64,000 nt of DNA from Singulisphaera sp. GP187 (GCA_945905925.1 CAMDQN010000006.1:20192-84191); one strand, 5' to 3'. Positions 1-8,672 are shown, counted from the first letter of the stretch. The notes: generated from the letters alone by a model not told the origin. Numbers and translations are program-made.

Positions 1-227
1 ACGGTCGCTTCCGCGCAGGCATTCGCGTCGTCGAACCGGGTGGCATCGACCGGGTACGGTTCCGCCCCGAGTTCGTCGGCGAGGGCCCGGAGCCGGTCGG
101 CGTCGCGGGCGGCCACGACCAGTCGTGCGCCCCGCGCGGCGAGCCGCCGGGACAGGCACGATCCGATCCCCCCGGTCGCCCCGAACACCAGGTACACCGG
201 GGTAGCCTCTGAAGCAGGTGAACTCAC
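1..227 (-). CDS. SDR-family oxidoreductase, N-terminal part (runs off the window)
   Basis: Only the first 75 or so codons lie in the window. Translation from the GTG at 227-225 gives a short leader and then a Rossmann nucleotide-binding start with the glycine pattern GATGGIG, followed by the second strand VVAARD. This is typical of classical short-chain dehydrogenases using NAD(P). The GTG start is chosen because a full Shine-Dalgarno AAGGAGG (240-234) precedes it by 6 bases. The catalytic Tyr-x-x-x-Lys region lies outside the window, so the substrate cannot be guessed. The next gene downstream of 280 is read from the same strand and also belongs to the extended SDR superfamily, so the two may be co-transcribed. 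Confidence 0.75.
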   Translation of the reverse strand, partial: MSSPASEATPVYLVFGATGGIGSCLSRRLAARGARLVVAARDADRLRALADELGAEPYPVDATRFDDANACAEAT

Positions 228-279
228 GGCTGACCTCCTTATCCTCTGAATTCATACACTCGCCGGCAGTGGTGCCGAT

Positions 280-2919
280 TCAGTCGGCGGGTAGGAACAC
301 CCACAAGGCCGGCCGGCCGCAGTTGCAATGGACCGCACGCCCGAGCAGACCCAGACCGGCGAGGCTCAGGTACACCGACGTGCGGGCCGCGTCCCAGTAG
401 CCGCGTCGCCCGTGGGCGTGCGGCCCCCGGAGCCGGTGTTCCAGGCTGGGGATCGGGTGGAAAATGGTTTCGACGACCGCGGGGCGGTCGCGCTCGCCGT
501 CCTGCAGGTCGTCGAGCCGACGGGCCGTGGTCTCGACCGCCTCGCGGGGGAAGCCCTCCGCCAGCAGTCGTTCGTCCACCTCGGCCACCCCGCGGCGGCT
601 CAGGGTCGGAAGTGTCAGCAGTCCCACGAAGGACCAGAGGGTGAACCACAGACTGAGTTCGATGGTCCCGGCCGCCGTCCCGAGCCGGGTCGGGCCGACG
701 AGCAGGGCCGCGGTCGTGAGGCCGGCGAGCGTGAACAGCAGTGCGAGCAGCCTGCCCCGACGCCAACTGCCCGTCAGGACCGCCAGAGACCGCCGCCTCA
801 GCGCGACCCGCAGTCCCTCGGCCCCCAGCACCTGTGCCCACTTCATCGGCAGCAGGTGGAGCCGCGGGCGGAGCACGCCGACGACCGCGCCGGTGAACCC
901 TTCGTCTGCGCTTTCAGCCATCCCGACCGAGACGTGGTCGGACGACGTGGTCCCCTCCGGCGCGCTCGGGGTCAGTTCGAGGGGGGCTACCGCGGACGCG
1001 ATCAGCACCCGGCCGCGGAGCAGAGCCAGCGTGAGGGCCGCCCCGGCCGCAGCGGTCCCGCCGACGCCCCCGTACTTCCCCGCGAACGTCAGGGCAGTGG
1101 CCGACAAGAGCACCACCGCAGTGTGCGCGGTGACCCCACGGGCGAGGCCGGCCGGGTAGCGCCCCGGCGGCGGGTGGGAGCGGCCGTAGCGACGGGGCAG
1201 CACGAAACCGCCGAGCACGTCGAACGGCAGTTGCACGAGGGCGTAGATCAGGGCGAAGCCGGCCAGCCCCAGGAGCTGTTCCGGTGCGGGCGCGTCGGTG
1301 CTCGGGGCGAGTGCGGTCGGCAGCCCCAAGGCCAGTGCGAGTACCGCCAGGACGACGAGCGTTCCCACCGCGGACATCCCGAGCCACAGCCGGGCGCGGC
1401 CGTAGCCGGGTGTGGCGTGAGGGGCGGGCGGCCCGGCGACCGGCGGCGAGTTCGCCGCCCGGTGCATCGCCTCGGCCGTCTTGCGGATGCCGCGCAACAT
1501 GCCACCGAAGACGATCCCGTGCAGCGGCACCACGGCGTACCAGTACAGGAGGCCGAACAGCCCCCGCGGGCGGAACAGGGCCGTCATCGTGAGCCGGGTT
1601 CCGGTCCCGCCCTCGCTCGGTTCGATCTCGAAGTTCAACTTCGCCTCGCCCGGGAGTTTCATCTCCGCCCGCAGCGACAGCGAACGGTCCCGCTCGACGC
1701 CGACGACGCGCCAAAAGTCCAGCGCTTCGCCGAATTCGACCCGCTCGGAGTTCCGCCGGCCCCGCCGCAACCCCGGCCCGCCGACCAGCGTGTCCATCCA
1801 CCCGCGGATCCGCCACAGGACGTCGCCGAAGTACCAGCCGTTCCCCCCGCCGATCCGGCAGACGGCCGCGAACACCTGTCGCGGGTCGGCCTGAACTTCC
1901 ACCGACCGCCGGTCCGTGAGCACGGTGCCGCCGGCCCACTCGGGGTCGCCCGGCACGGTCCCGGCCGCCGACCACCGCGTCTCGACGTCGTTCGCCTCGA
2001 CGCTCCGGATCGCCTGCCGGATCGCGTCCCGGACGCCCGCCGCCGCGTGCGGCATCAGCCGCTGGGTCTCGCCGTTCGTCACGACCACGCGGTTCCGGAG
2101 CCCCTCGGCGAGCGGCCGGGCGATGCGGTACGAGACCGGGGTGACCAGCCCGATCCACAGCGAACTCAGCCGCGGCGTGAGGATGGGAATCGGCATCACG
2201 AGCCGCCGGGGCAGGTGCAGCTCCTCGGCCATGATCCGCATCAGGTCGCGGTACGGGACCGCGTCCGGGCCCCCGATTTCGAGCGTCTTGCCCGCCGTCT
2301 CCGGCACCCCGAGGCAGCGGACGAGCCAGTGCAGCACGTCGTCGACGGCGACCGGCTGGGACTCGGTCTTCACCCACGATGGGGTGACCATGACCGGCAG
2401 CCGCTCGACGAGGTAGCGGAGGATCTCGAAGGACGCCGAGCCGGCCCCGATGATCATGGCGGCGCGGAACGTGGTGACCGGGATACCGGTCGAGGCCAGC
2501 CCGGTCTCGACGTCGCGGCGCGACTGGAGGTGCTCGCTCAGGCCGGCCCCCATCTCGCCGAGGCCGCCGAGGTAGATGATGCGTTGCACGCCCGCGCGGG
2601 CCGCGGCGCGGGCGAAGTTGGACGCCAGCAGCCGATCCTGTGCGGCGTACTCCCCGCCCTTCGACTCCATGGAGTGAACGAGGTAGTAGGCCGCGGGGCA
2701 GTTCTCCAGTTGACCGGCGAGCTGTTCCACGTCGGACATGTCGCCGGCCACGACCCGGACGTTCGGGTTCGACCGCCACGGCCGCTCGTCGAGCTTGCGC
2801 GGCTCCCGCGCCAGGCACCGCACGGGATGGCCCGCCGCGAGAAGCGCGGGGACGAGGCGGCCGCCGACGTACCCGGTCGCGCCGGTGACGAAGATCGGCG
2901 CTCGGTCCGGTTCCGGCAT
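280..2919 (-). CDS. SDR-family NAD(P)-binding protein with DUF2867-like and membrane C-terminal regions
   Basis: A protein of about 879 residues. Residues 1-270 form an atypical SDR/NmrA-like domain starting VTGATGYVGGRL, as in the NDUFA9-like epimerase group. Residues about 340-490 resemble the DUF2867 domain that follows such epimerases. From about 510 there are several hydrophobic segments, then a charged stretch and a final hydrophobic segment ending WVFLPAD; this membrane part is not usual for the family. The ATG at 2919 is preferred over upstream in-frame starts because GGAGG lies 8 bases before it and the Rossmann fold begins right after. The role is unknown; quinone or lipid-linked redox work at the membrane is only a guess. 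Confidence 0.8.
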   Translation of the reverse strand: MPEPDRAPIFVTGATGYVGGRLVPALLAAGHPVRCLAREPRKLDERPWRSNPNVRVVAGDMSDVEQLAGQLENCPAAYYLVHSMESKGGEYAAQDRLLASNFARAAARAGVQRIIYLGGLGEMGAGLSEHLQSRRDVETGLASTGIPVTTFRAAMIIGAGSASFEILRYLVERLPVMVTPSWVKTESQPVAVDDVLHWLVRCLGVPETAGKTLEIGGPDAVPYRDLMRIMAEELHLPRRLVMPIPILTPRLSSLWIGLVTPVSYRIARPLAEGLRNRVVVTNGETQRLMPHAAAGVRDAIRQAIRSVEANDVETRWSAAGTVPGDPEWAGGTVLTDRRSVEVQADPRQVFAAVCRIGGGNGWYFGDVLWRIRGWMDTLVGGPGLRRGRRNSERVEFGEALDFWRVVGVERDRSLSLRAEMKLPGEAKLNFEIEPSEGGTGTRLTMTALFRPRGLFGLLYWYAVVPLHGIVFGGMLRGIRKTAEAMHRAANSPPVAGPPAPHATPGYGRARLWLGMSAVGTLVVLAVLALALGLPTALAPSTDAPAPEQLLGLAGFALIYALVQLPFDVLGGFVLPRRYGRSHPPPGRYPAGLARGVTAHTAVVLLSATALTFAGKYGGVGGTAAAGAALTLALLRGRVLIASAVAPLELTPSAPEGTTSSDHVSVGMAESADEGFTGAVVGVLRPRLHLLPMKWAQVLGAEGLRVALRRRSLAVLTGSWRRGRLLALLFTLAGLTTAALLVGPTRLGTAAGTIELSLWFTLWSFVGLLTLPTLSRRGVAEVDERLLAEGFPREAVETTARRLDDLQDGERDRPAVVETIFHPIPSLEHRLRGPHAHGRRGYWDAARTSVYLSLAGLGLLGRAVHCNCGRPALWVFLPAD

Positions 2920-3193
2920 TGTGAGGGCCTCCGTCACCCGGTACGAGGAAGGGCGAGCCGGGCCAGGAGCGGCGGGTCGGGGAGCAATTCCACTGTAACG
3001 AACCACCCGACCCGAACCAGGAGTCGAAGATTCGGCACGGCAAGGGCCGTTCGAAGCGGGGCCACGGTCGAACGCCAGAGCCGCCGGAGGGCAAACAGCG
3101 TCCTGACGCCTGTCACGAGCGTGATGTTGCGGCCTTCCGCGAGCATAGTCACCGGCCGGCCGTTCACGAACCCGTCGAGACGGCCGGCCAGTG

Positions 3194-3403
3194 TCAGTTT
3201 GGGGTTGGGCCCAGGTCGCGGGTGCGGATCTTCACCGTGCCGCTGAGCACCCACTCGGCGTGCTCCGCCTGCGGCCCGGTCCCGCTCGGGATCTTGACGT
3301 GCATGTCAACGAACTCGTAGGCGATCTCCGCGTTCCGGCCGGTCAGACGCTCGTAGAGGGCGATCGCCAAATCGGGCCAGGTGTTCGTGTGCTGGGGGTT
3401 CAT
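3194..3403 (-). CDS. Small hypothetical protein (69 aa)
   Basis: An acidic to neutral polypeptide of 69 residues beginning MNPQHTNTWPDLAIALYERL and ending in DLGPTPN. The internal ATG is chosen because GGAAAG precedes it and the region upstream overlaps non-coding-looking sequence. It has no signal peptide or membrane segment. The sequence pattern (a helix with Tyr-Glu-Arg-Leu, then alternating hydrophobic strands) suggests a small folded domain, but I do not recognise the family. It lies on the same strand as the two tiny membrane proteins upstream and could share their transcript. Confidence 0.55.
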   Translation of the reverse strand: MNPQHTNTWPDLAIALYERLTGRNAEIAYEFVDMHVKIPSGTGPQAEHAEWVLSGTVKIRTRDLGPTPN

Positions 3404-3489
3404 CGGAGTCTTTCCAGTCGCGGTTTGGTCGAAGAGGTAGGAATGGTCTGGGCTGCCAACTGCCAGGGGCATCTACGGTTCGTAACAGC

Positions 3490-3636
3490 TCACAGATCCG
3501 GCGGCTTGATCTGCGACTGGGGTCCGAATGCATCCGGGTTGGATCGTCGCACTTCATAGATCGTGAACGTGACGAAGAGCGCAACGAGCGCCGTTACAAA
3601 CAGACCGGAAAAGAAGATGATCACTTCGAATCCCAT
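3490..3636 (-). CDS. Tiny single-span membrane protein (48 aa)
   Basis: This short gene encodes 48 residues. Residues 3-27 form one hydrophobic helix (IIFFSGLFVTALVALFVTF), followed by a short polar tail ending PPDL. Its ATG is only one base beyond the stop of the 57-residue membrane protein upstream, and GAGGA sits 9 bases before the start, so translational coupling is likely. It resembles the small single-helix subunits that accompany membrane complexes, but no specific family is recognisable. Support is the good ribosome-binding site, tight spacing and clear helix pattern. Confidence 0.5.
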   Translation of the reverse strand: MGFEVIIFFSGLFVTALVALFVTFTIYEVRRSNPDAFGPQSQIKPPDL

Positions 3637-3637
3637 A

Positions 3638-3811
3638 CTAGTTTATCCTCTTCAGGGACTTCACATAGCCGCCGAACGTCAGGATGGACGGAACCCACAG
3701 GCCCACGAAGATCCCTGCATCATGATGGACCAGAAACCAGAGGCTCACCGAGAGTAGGAACGAAAGGAAGGCTGCGGTAAGCAAAAAGTAATCGCTTGGC
3801 TTCATACCCAT
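3638..3811 (-). CDS. Small two-span membrane protein (57 aa)
   Basis: A 57-residue protein with two hydrophobic stretches (about residues 8-28 and 32-49) and a basic C-terminus KSLKRIN, giving a short hairpin in the membrane. AGGA lies upstream of the ATG at 3811. It is followed after one base by the 48-residue membrane gene, so the two look like a mini-operon. The pattern GIFVGLWVPSIL is like that of small uncharacterised planctomycete membrane proteins I have a general impression of, but I cannot assign a function. Confidence 0.5.
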   Translation of the reverse strand: MGMKPSDYFLLTAAFLSFLLSVSLWFLVHHDAGIFVGLWVPSILTFGGYVKSLKRIN

Positions 3812-3860
3812 TGAAGAGTCCTGTTTGGGGATAAAGGTTGCTGTCGTGTTCGCAGCGAAA

Positions 3861-3896
3861 GCCCGCGGGCGCGGTTTCGGTCCCGGCGCCCGTGGG
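3861..3896 (-). terminator. Imperfect GC-rich hairpin after the fasciclin gene
   Basis: The segment GCCCGCGGGCGCGG (3861-3874) pairs imperfectly with the C-rich segment at 3883-3896. It lies ten bases past the stop of the minus-strand fasciclin gene. The paralogous gene at 62.6 kb has the same structure as a perfect 14-bp stem. There is no run of T, so termination would rest on stem strength. Confidence 0.45.
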
Positions 3897-3905
3897 GTGC
3901 TGGAA

Positions 3906-4394
3906 TTACTTCGCGGGCATCAGCACGGTGTCGATGACGTGGACGACACCGTTGCTGGCCTTCAGATCGACCGCGGTCACCTTCGCGTCGCCGAACATCA
4001 CGGTCTTGCCCTTGACCTCGACCTTGAACTTGGTCCCCTGGAGGGTTTCGACCTCCTTGCCGTCGAGTTTCACGACATCGCCGGACAGCACAGTGCCCTT
4101 GACCGCGTGTGCCAGCAGGATCTTCTTGAGCAGTTCCTTGTCGCCTTGGACCTTCTTGAGGGTCTCCGCGTCGATCTTCTTGAACGCGGCATCGGTCGGG
4201 GCGAACACGGTAAACTCGCCCTTCCCGGCGAGGGTCTCGGCCAGGCCGGCTTCCTTGACCAGCGCGAGCAGGATGGTGTGGTCCTTCGACCCGGCGACTA
4301 TGCCTGCGATCGTCTTCGGCTCTTCGGCGCGAGCCGGAGCCGTCACCAGCATCAGGGTGGCGAACGAGAACGAGGCAATCAGCTTCGACTTCAT
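3906..4394 (-). CDS. Secreted fasciclin (FAS1) domain protein, copy 1
   Basis: A 162-residue protein: a signal peptide of about 24 residues ending in ARA, then one complete FAS1 domain. Both FAS1 hallmarks are visible: FTVFAPTDAAF in the first conserved block and the C-terminal VVHVIDTVLMP. FAS1 domains mediate adhesion or ligand binding at cell surfaces, so a periplasmic or cell-wall location is expected. The ATG at 4394 follows AAGGAG by 7 bases; longer in-frame starts would bury the signal peptide. A near-identical copy of the same length lies inverted at 62652-63140, with similarity extending into both flanks. Confidence 0.9.
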   Translation of the reverse strand: MKSKLIASFSFATLMLVTAPARAEEPKTIAGIVAGSKDHTILLALVKEAGLAETLAGKGEFTVFAPTDAAFKKIDAETLKKVQGDKELLKKILLAHAVKGTVLSGDVVKLDGKEVETLQGTKFKVEVKGKTVMFGDAKVTAVDLKASNGVVHVIDTVLMPAK

Positions 4395-4553
4395 CACGGG
4401 AACTCCTTGAATGGGATGGGACCGCCATGACGGCACCCGCCGCCAAACGAAACCTGGGAGACGACGAGCGGCCCGGTTGGCAGGCACACTCTTAAGTGCC
4501 TCACGTTTCATTTACCAAGAAACCGCAGTCCTGACTCCCAATTAACAGCAATA
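4395..4553. other. Intergenic region upstream of fasciclin copy 1
   Basis: This holds the 5' leader of the minus-strand fasciclin gene. It is similar to the sequence upstream of copy 2 for roughly 100 bases, then turns AT-rich next to the inverted-repeat element. No convincing promoter boxes or other genes were found. Confidence 0.4.
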
Positions 4554-4787
4554 GGAGTTACGCAGTTGGTTGTTTGTAGCCCTCGGAGAGGGCGGCAGAT
4601 GTTAGCCCGGGGTGCGGCGAGTCTTCGAGCCAACCCCGGGCGCGCAAGGCGGGGTGCGCAAGGTGAATCGGTTGTCCGCGTCGCCCACCCGGGGTTTGCG
4701 ACCTGCGGTCGCCGCACCCCGGGCTAACATCTGCCGCCCTCTCCGAGGGCTGAAAACCAAGCGGGCCACAACCAACTGCGTAACTCC
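4554..4787. mobile_element. 234-bp TA-flanked MITE-like inverted-repeat element
   Basis: The ends are perfect 19-bp inverted repeats: GGAGTTACGCAGTTGGTTG at 4554-4572 and its complement at 4769-4787. A TA dinucleotide flanks each side (4552-4553 and 4788-4789), as expected for Tc1/mariner or IS630-type insertion. Inside is a second perfect 43-bp inverted repeat (4578-4620 with 4709-4751), so most of the element could fold into one long hairpin. It encodes nothing. It lies between two divergently placed fasciclin genes and may add a strong RNA structure there. Confidence 0.75.
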
Positions 4788-4938
4788 TAAGCAAAATAAA
4801 TAACGTGAAATTTTAGTCATGGTCAACAGGCGCTGTCTACTATTGGTTCGGCAACAACGGATCGAATCACGTGCCGGTGGGAGTGGTTCCCACAGGAACT
4901 GGCTTTCGATAGTCGCCATCCTATCCGAGGTATTTCGC

Positions 4939-5346
4939 GTGACAGACATCGTAGACACCGCGATCGCGGCCGGCTCATTCTCGACCCTGGTAACGGCTGT
5001 GAAGGCGGCCGGGCTGGTGGACACCCTGAAAGGGTCGGGGCCGTACACCGTGTTCGCCCCGACCGACGACGCGTTTAAGAAGTTGCCCGCCGGCACCCTG
5101 GAGGCCGTGCTCGCCGACAAGGCCAAGCTGACCGCCATCCTGACCTACCACGTCGTCGCCGGGAAGGTGATGGCGGCGGATGTCGTCGGGCTAAACGGGA
5201 AGACTGCCACGACGGTCCAGGGCGGCGGGTTGGCGATCAACACGGCGAACGGTGTGAAGGTCGGCGCGGCCACGGTCACCAAGGCCGATATCGCCTGTAG
5301 CAACGGCGTGATCCACGTCATCGACACCGTGCTCATCCCGGCCTGA
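4939..5346 (+). CDS. Fasciclin (FAS1) domain protein without signal peptide
   Basis: From the GTG at 4939 the protein is 135 residues and consists of a single FAS1 domain: opening [19 protein letters not shown], the block [15 protein letters not shown], and the C-terminal [14 protein letters not shown] precedes the GTG by about 8 bases; an ATG at 4819 would add 40 residues of non-conserved sequence and is less likely. No signal peptide is evident, in contrast to the secreted copies, so this version may be cytoplasmic or exported by another route. Identity to the secreted pair is clear in the motifs but much lower overall. Confidence 0.85.
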   Translation: MTDIVDTAIAAGSFSTLVTAVKAAGLVDTLKGSGPYTVFAPTDDAFKKLPAGTLEAVLADKAKLTAILTYHVVAGKVMAADVVGLNGKTATTVQGGGLAINTANGVKVGAATVTKADIACSNGVIHVIDTVLIPA

Positions 5347-5367
5347 CCTCTACGACACTTTGCCACG

Positions 5368-5390
5368 GCCGCCTCAAACTGCGAGGCGGC
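5368..5390 (+). terminator. 8-bp GC hairpin downstream of fasciclin gene
   Basis: GCCGCCTC (5368-5375) and GAGGCGGC (5383-5390) are perfect complements around a 7-base loop, 21 bases after the stop of the plus-strand fasciclin gene. No T-tract follows. Confidence 0.45.
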
Positions 5391-5535
5391 CCGGCGTGCC
5401 GCCGCAACACAACCGTACTTCACCTACCCGCCGAATCACGTTGTCGAAAATGTGTGGAATAGCCCTTGTGGAAACGGTTTTAGCCTGCTGATCGGGTTGG
5501 ATCAGCAGGCGTGAAGCGTGTTGCTTGGTGCGGGT
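5391..5535. other. Non-coding stretch holding the IS66 left end
   Basis: No ORF is supported here. It includes the octamer AATCACGT (5434-5441), also found at 7893-7900 on the other side of the IS66 genes, and a hairpin made of CCTGCTGATC and GATCAGCAGG near 5490-5510 just past the end of the transposase gene. Confidence 0.4.
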
Positions 5536-7113
5536 TTACCCGGCCGTCGTGGGTGCGATTGACGTGCTTCGCGTTCGATTCAAGAGCCAGCGGTCCGGGA
5601 GCCAATCCAACAACTGCTCCGTCGTCGGCTTCTCGCCCAACGCGAACAGCCCCGGCAACGCCTCACGCAGGTACGCGAACGGGTCGATCCCCAGATGCTT
5701 GCACGTCCCGACGACGGAATACAGCACCGCTGCCGTCTGCCCGCCCGCTTCGCTCCCAATGACGCCCCAGTTGTTTCTTCCAAGTGCGATCACACGAATC
5801 GTTCGCTCGCTCAAGTTATTGTTGATCGCCAGGAAGCCCGCTTCCAGGTAACGCTTCAATGCCGCCCAGTTGTTCGTCGCGTACCCGATGGCGGTCCCCA
5901 ACGGCGACTTCGGTAACGCACCCGACTTCTGCTCGGTCAGCCACTTCTCCAACTCATCCCACACCGGACCCGCGTCACGCTGTCGCATCACACGACGTTG
6001 CTCCTCACGCAACCGACGCTGTTCCCGCATCACCGGATCGTCCGAAGGAGCCAGCAACGGCGGCAACGTCCGCTCGATCGCGTACAGTTTGCCGAACATC
6101 TCCAACGCCGCTGTCGCACGCGCGTCGTGGGCTTCGCTGGCGGGCACGAACTTGCGACGCGCGTGAGCCGAACAGCACACGTGCTTCACCGCATCCTCGT
6201 CGTAAAGACTCTCGTACTGGGCCAACGCATCCGCTTGGAAGTAACCCTTGTAATCCTTGAGGAATCGGGTCGGTCCTTCCGCCGTGTGATCGACGGTGAA
6301 ATCGAACAGCACGTACGGATAGTCGGCGTCACCGATGCACACCCACAGGTGCGCCTTCTTCGTGCGATTGCAGCCCGGCACCCGCAACTTCACCCCCGTG
6401 TCGTCACCGTGAATCACACGCGACAGCAATAACCGCTTGTGCATCGCGTCGTACAGCGGACGCGGCAACTCCGACGCGCCTGACAGCCAGTCCCCCAGCG
6501 TCGAATCGGCGATCGTCACACCGGAGCGAGCCAGTTGTCCGGCGAGTCGATGCACGGGCACGTGATCGGCGAACTTCGCGGTGACGACGTGGGCCAACAG
6601 CCCCGGACCACACAAGCCCCTGGGAATCGGGCCGACGTTTAGCGGTCCGGCGGTTCGTAGGCGTTGCTCCACGGGCACGATCGCGGGATCGCAGTGCCGG
6701 CAGGCGTAGCTCTTCTTGATGGTGCGGGTCACGAAGAAGGTGACGGGTTCCAGATCGAGTTGTTCGGCGGTCTGCTCGCCAATGCACGCGCGGGGTTGAC
6801 CGCAGCACGGGCACAACTTCTCCGCATCGCTGAGGTCGTGAATCACTTCACGCCGTTCGAGGTGTTCGGGCAACGGCGAGCGACCGTGTGGATCGCGTTT
6901 TGGTGGTGGCTTCTGGGCGGGCGTTGGCGGTGGTGTGCGGCGTTCGCTGCGACGGCCGAACCGATGCTTCAGTGCGGCGTCGAGTTTGGCTTTGAGTTCA
7001 GCGTTCTGGGCTTCGAGTTGTTGGACTCGGGCCAGTAGCTCTCGCACCATCGCCTGGAGCGTGGCGACATCGGTCGGCAGCGGTGCATCGGGGGAGAGCG
7101 TGGTGGCGTCCAT
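5536..7113 (-). CDS. tnpC: IS66 transposase TnpC
   Basis: The catalytic transposase of the IS66 element, 525 residues, full length. An N-terminal leucine-rich coiled-coil (residues 20-50, VQQLEAQNAELKAKLDAA) is followed by a basic stretch, a zinc-binding CPCCGQ motif around 100, a second Cys/His pair (ACRHCD), and the DDE domain with HGDDTGVK as its first acidic block. The C-terminal IS66 signature NNNLSERTIR and the helix-rich tail are present. It begins 16 bases after tnpB. Nothing suggests inactivation. Confidence 0.92.
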   Translation of the reverse strand: MDATTLSPDAPLPTDVATLQAMVRELLARVQQLEAQNAELKAKLDAALKHRFGRRSERRTPPPTPAQKPPPKRDPHGRSPLPEHLERREVIHDLSDAEKLCPCCGQPRACIGEQTAEQLDLEPVTFFVTRTIKKSYACRHCDPAIVPVEQRLRTAGPLNVGPIPRGLCGPGLLAHVVTAKFADHVPVHRLAGQLARSGVTIADSTLGDWLSGASELPRPLYDAMHKRLLLSRVIHGDDTGVKLRVPGCNRTKKAHLWVCIGDADYPYVLFDFTVDHTAEGPTRFLKDYKGYFQADALAQYESLYDEDAVKHVCCSAHARRKFVPASEAHDARATAALEMFGKLYAIERTLPPLLAPSDDPVMREQRRLREEQRRVMRQRDAGPVWDELEKWLTEQKSGALPKSPLGTAIGYATNNWAALKRYLEAGFLAINNNLSERTIRVIALGRNNWGVIGSEAGGQTAAVLYSVVGTCKHLGIDPFAYLREALPGLFALGEKPTTEQLLDWLPDRWLLNRTRSTSIAPTTAG

Positions 7114-7129
7114 GCCCTTTGAACACCGG

Positions 7130-7501
7130 TCACGCCGACGGGTAGCGCGACGTTGTCGGAGCGGGAGGAGAATAGCGCTTGAACCGGCGGACGCGTGACA
7201 CGTCGATGCCGTCGAGGATCATGGCGAACTGGGCGGCCGACAGTTCGATGCCGGCGGCGGTGGCTTCGGGAAAGTGGTACCTTCCCCCTTCCAGTCGCTG
7301 GCACCACAGACACAAACCGTGGCCGCCCCAGTACAGCACCTTGACCCGGTCGGCCGAGCGGTTGGTGAACACGAACAGGTGGCCCGAAAGCGGGTCGGCG
7401 GACAACTGGGTGCGGACCAGGTTCGCGAGGCCGTCGAATCCCAGTCGCAGATCGACGGCGGACGCGAACCAGAGTTTGGTGGTGAGCGGGACGGTCAGCA
7501 C
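7130..7501 (-). CDS. tnpB: IS66 accessory protein TnpB
   Basis: A protein of 123 residues with the IS66 Orf2 pattern: strands around VDLRLGFDGLANLV, the segment HLFVFTNRSADRVKVLYW, then GLCLWCQRLEGGRYHFP. TnpB is required with TnpA and TnpC for IS66 transposition, though its precise role is unclear. The GTG start at 7501 overlaps the last codons of tnpA by 7 bases, the arrangement expected for coupled translation in this family. Confidence 0.88.
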   Translation of the reverse strand: MLTVPLTTKLWFASAVDLRLGFDGLANLVRTQLSADPLSGHLFVFTNRSADRVKVLYWGGHGLCLWCQRLEGGRYHFPEATAAGIELSAAQFAMILDGIDVSRVRRFKRYSPPAPTTSRYPSA

Positions 7502-7839
7502 GGGCGTTCCTCCAACCCACGCAGGATCGCGACGATGAACTCCGGGCGGGCGTCGCCGGGGAGCCGCAGGATGGTGCCGGACGGGAGCGCCAGTTCGATG
7601 GGCGTCGCGGCGGCGGGAGGCGGTGTGACGCGGATGGGCACCACCTTCGGTTGGTTCGAGGCGGGCGTTGGCGGTTGAGCGAGGCGTCGCCGCCACAGGT
7701 AAAAGTTGGACTCGGACACGCCTTCGGCGGCGCAGAACGCGACCACGGTGTGCGGGCCGGCCGAAAAGCGATCGAGGCGCTCGACCCACCGCTGGGTGGC
7801 GGCCGCGTCGGGACGGGAATGGGCGGACGAGTCGGACAT
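7495..7839 (-). CDS. tnpA: IS66 DNA-binding protein TnpA
   Basis: A protein of 114 residues starting MSDSSAHSRP. It has a helix-turn-helix of the IS66/IS3 Orf1 type (FCAAEGVSESNFYLWRRRLA, about residues 35-54) and a C-terminal part like IS66 Orf1 with LPSGTILRLPGDA. The ATG at 7839 is preferred to the one 16 codons upstream because the conserved part starts close to it and GAGGA lies just before it. It probably recognises the element ends. Confidence 0.85.
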   Translation of the reverse strand: MSDSSAHSRPDAAATQRWVERLDRFSAGPHTVVAFCAAEGVSESNFYLWRRRLAQPPTPASNQPKVVPIRVTPPPAAATPIELALPSGTILRLPGDARPEFIVAILRGLEERPC

Positions 7840-7907
7840 GGGGGCATCCTCCGAGGAAGGGAACGGATGCCATCCACCATAAATCACACGTCAATCACGT
7901 GATCCGC

Positions 7908-8672
7908 CGGCCAGGTACCGTGCTGGGGGCGCTCAAGGCGGCGGGCGTCGAGGACAACACGCTCGTCGTCTTCACCAGCGACAACGGCTGTGCCCCGTAC
8001 ATCGGCGCGAAGGAACTGGAGTCGCGCGGGCACTTCCCGAGCGGGCCGCTGCGGGGGTACAAGGCCGACGCCTGGGAGGGCGGGCACCGCGTCCCGTTCA
8101 TCGTGCGATGGCCCGGCACCGTGAAGCCTGGTTCGACGTGCTCGCAAACGGTCTGCTCGGTGGACATCCTGGCGACCCTGGCCGACCTGCTGGGCGCGAA
8201 ACTCCCGGCGTCCGCGGCCGAGGACAGCGTCAGCCTCATGCCGCTCCTCCGTGGCGAAGACGGGCCGATCCACGAGGCGGTGGCTCATCACTCCTCGACG
8301 GGCGTTTTCGCGGTCCGCTCCGGCAAGTGGAAGTTGATCCTCGGCCCCGGCAGCGGCGCGACCGACGGCACGAAGCCGCACCTCTACGACCTGGTCGCCG
8401 ACATCGGTGAGAAAACCGACCTCGCCGCACGGCACCCCGAGGAGGTGAAGCGCCTCACGGAACTGATGGAGAAGTTCGTCGCGGACGGGCGGAGCACCCC
8501 CGGCGAGAAGCAGAAGAACGACGTGACAATTCAGATTCTCAAGAAGGCGAAGGCCGATCCCGCCCCGAAGAAGGACGCGCCGCCCGCCCCGAAGAAGGAC
8601 GCGCCCGCGGCGCCGAAGGACGTCGTCTACAAGGAGGCGTCGGGCGACAAGCTGCAACTCCACATCTACACC
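7908..8672 (+). pseudogene. Sulfatase (C-terminal half) of a sulfatase-esterase fusion, 5' part lost at IS66
   Basis: The reading frame starts inside a sulfatase at TVLGALKAAGVEDNTLVVF and runs through the metal-site motif TSDNG, GHRVPFIVRWPG and GKWKLILGPG to a repeated linker (two copies of PAPKKDAP). The N-terminal half with the CxPxR active-site Cys is missing; it should lie left of the IS66 element but is not there. Beyond the linker the frame enters an alpha/beta-hydrolase domain (LQLHIYT) that is interrupted after codon Thr by the IS4 element and resumes at 10133. The locus is therefore broken twice and cannot make an active sulfatase. Confidence 0.88.

Larger units (their letters stand above)
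5442..7892 (-). mobile_element. IS66-family insertion sequence
   Basis: The element carries the three IS66 genes in order tnpA-tnpB-tnpC on the minus strand. The boundaries given assume that AATCACGT at 5434-5441 and 7893-7900 is the 8-bp target duplication usual for IS66. The terminal repeats I can see are weak, so the ends are provisional. On the right the sulfatase-esterase gene begins mid-codon; on the left no matching sulfatase part is present, so the insertion was probably followed by an adjacent deletion. Confidence 0.6.

Noticed and set aside
328..3246. Long plus-strand open frame opposite the epimerase gene
   Set aside because: It is rich in Arg, Gly, Pro and Glu with no domain, and mirrors the codon pattern of the real minus-strand gene; a typical high-GC shadow.
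5434..7900. AATCACGT octamers as proof of the IS66 ends
   Set aside because: The size fits IS66 target duplications, but the adjoining terminal repeats are weak and the host gene is missing on one side; used only as provisional limits.
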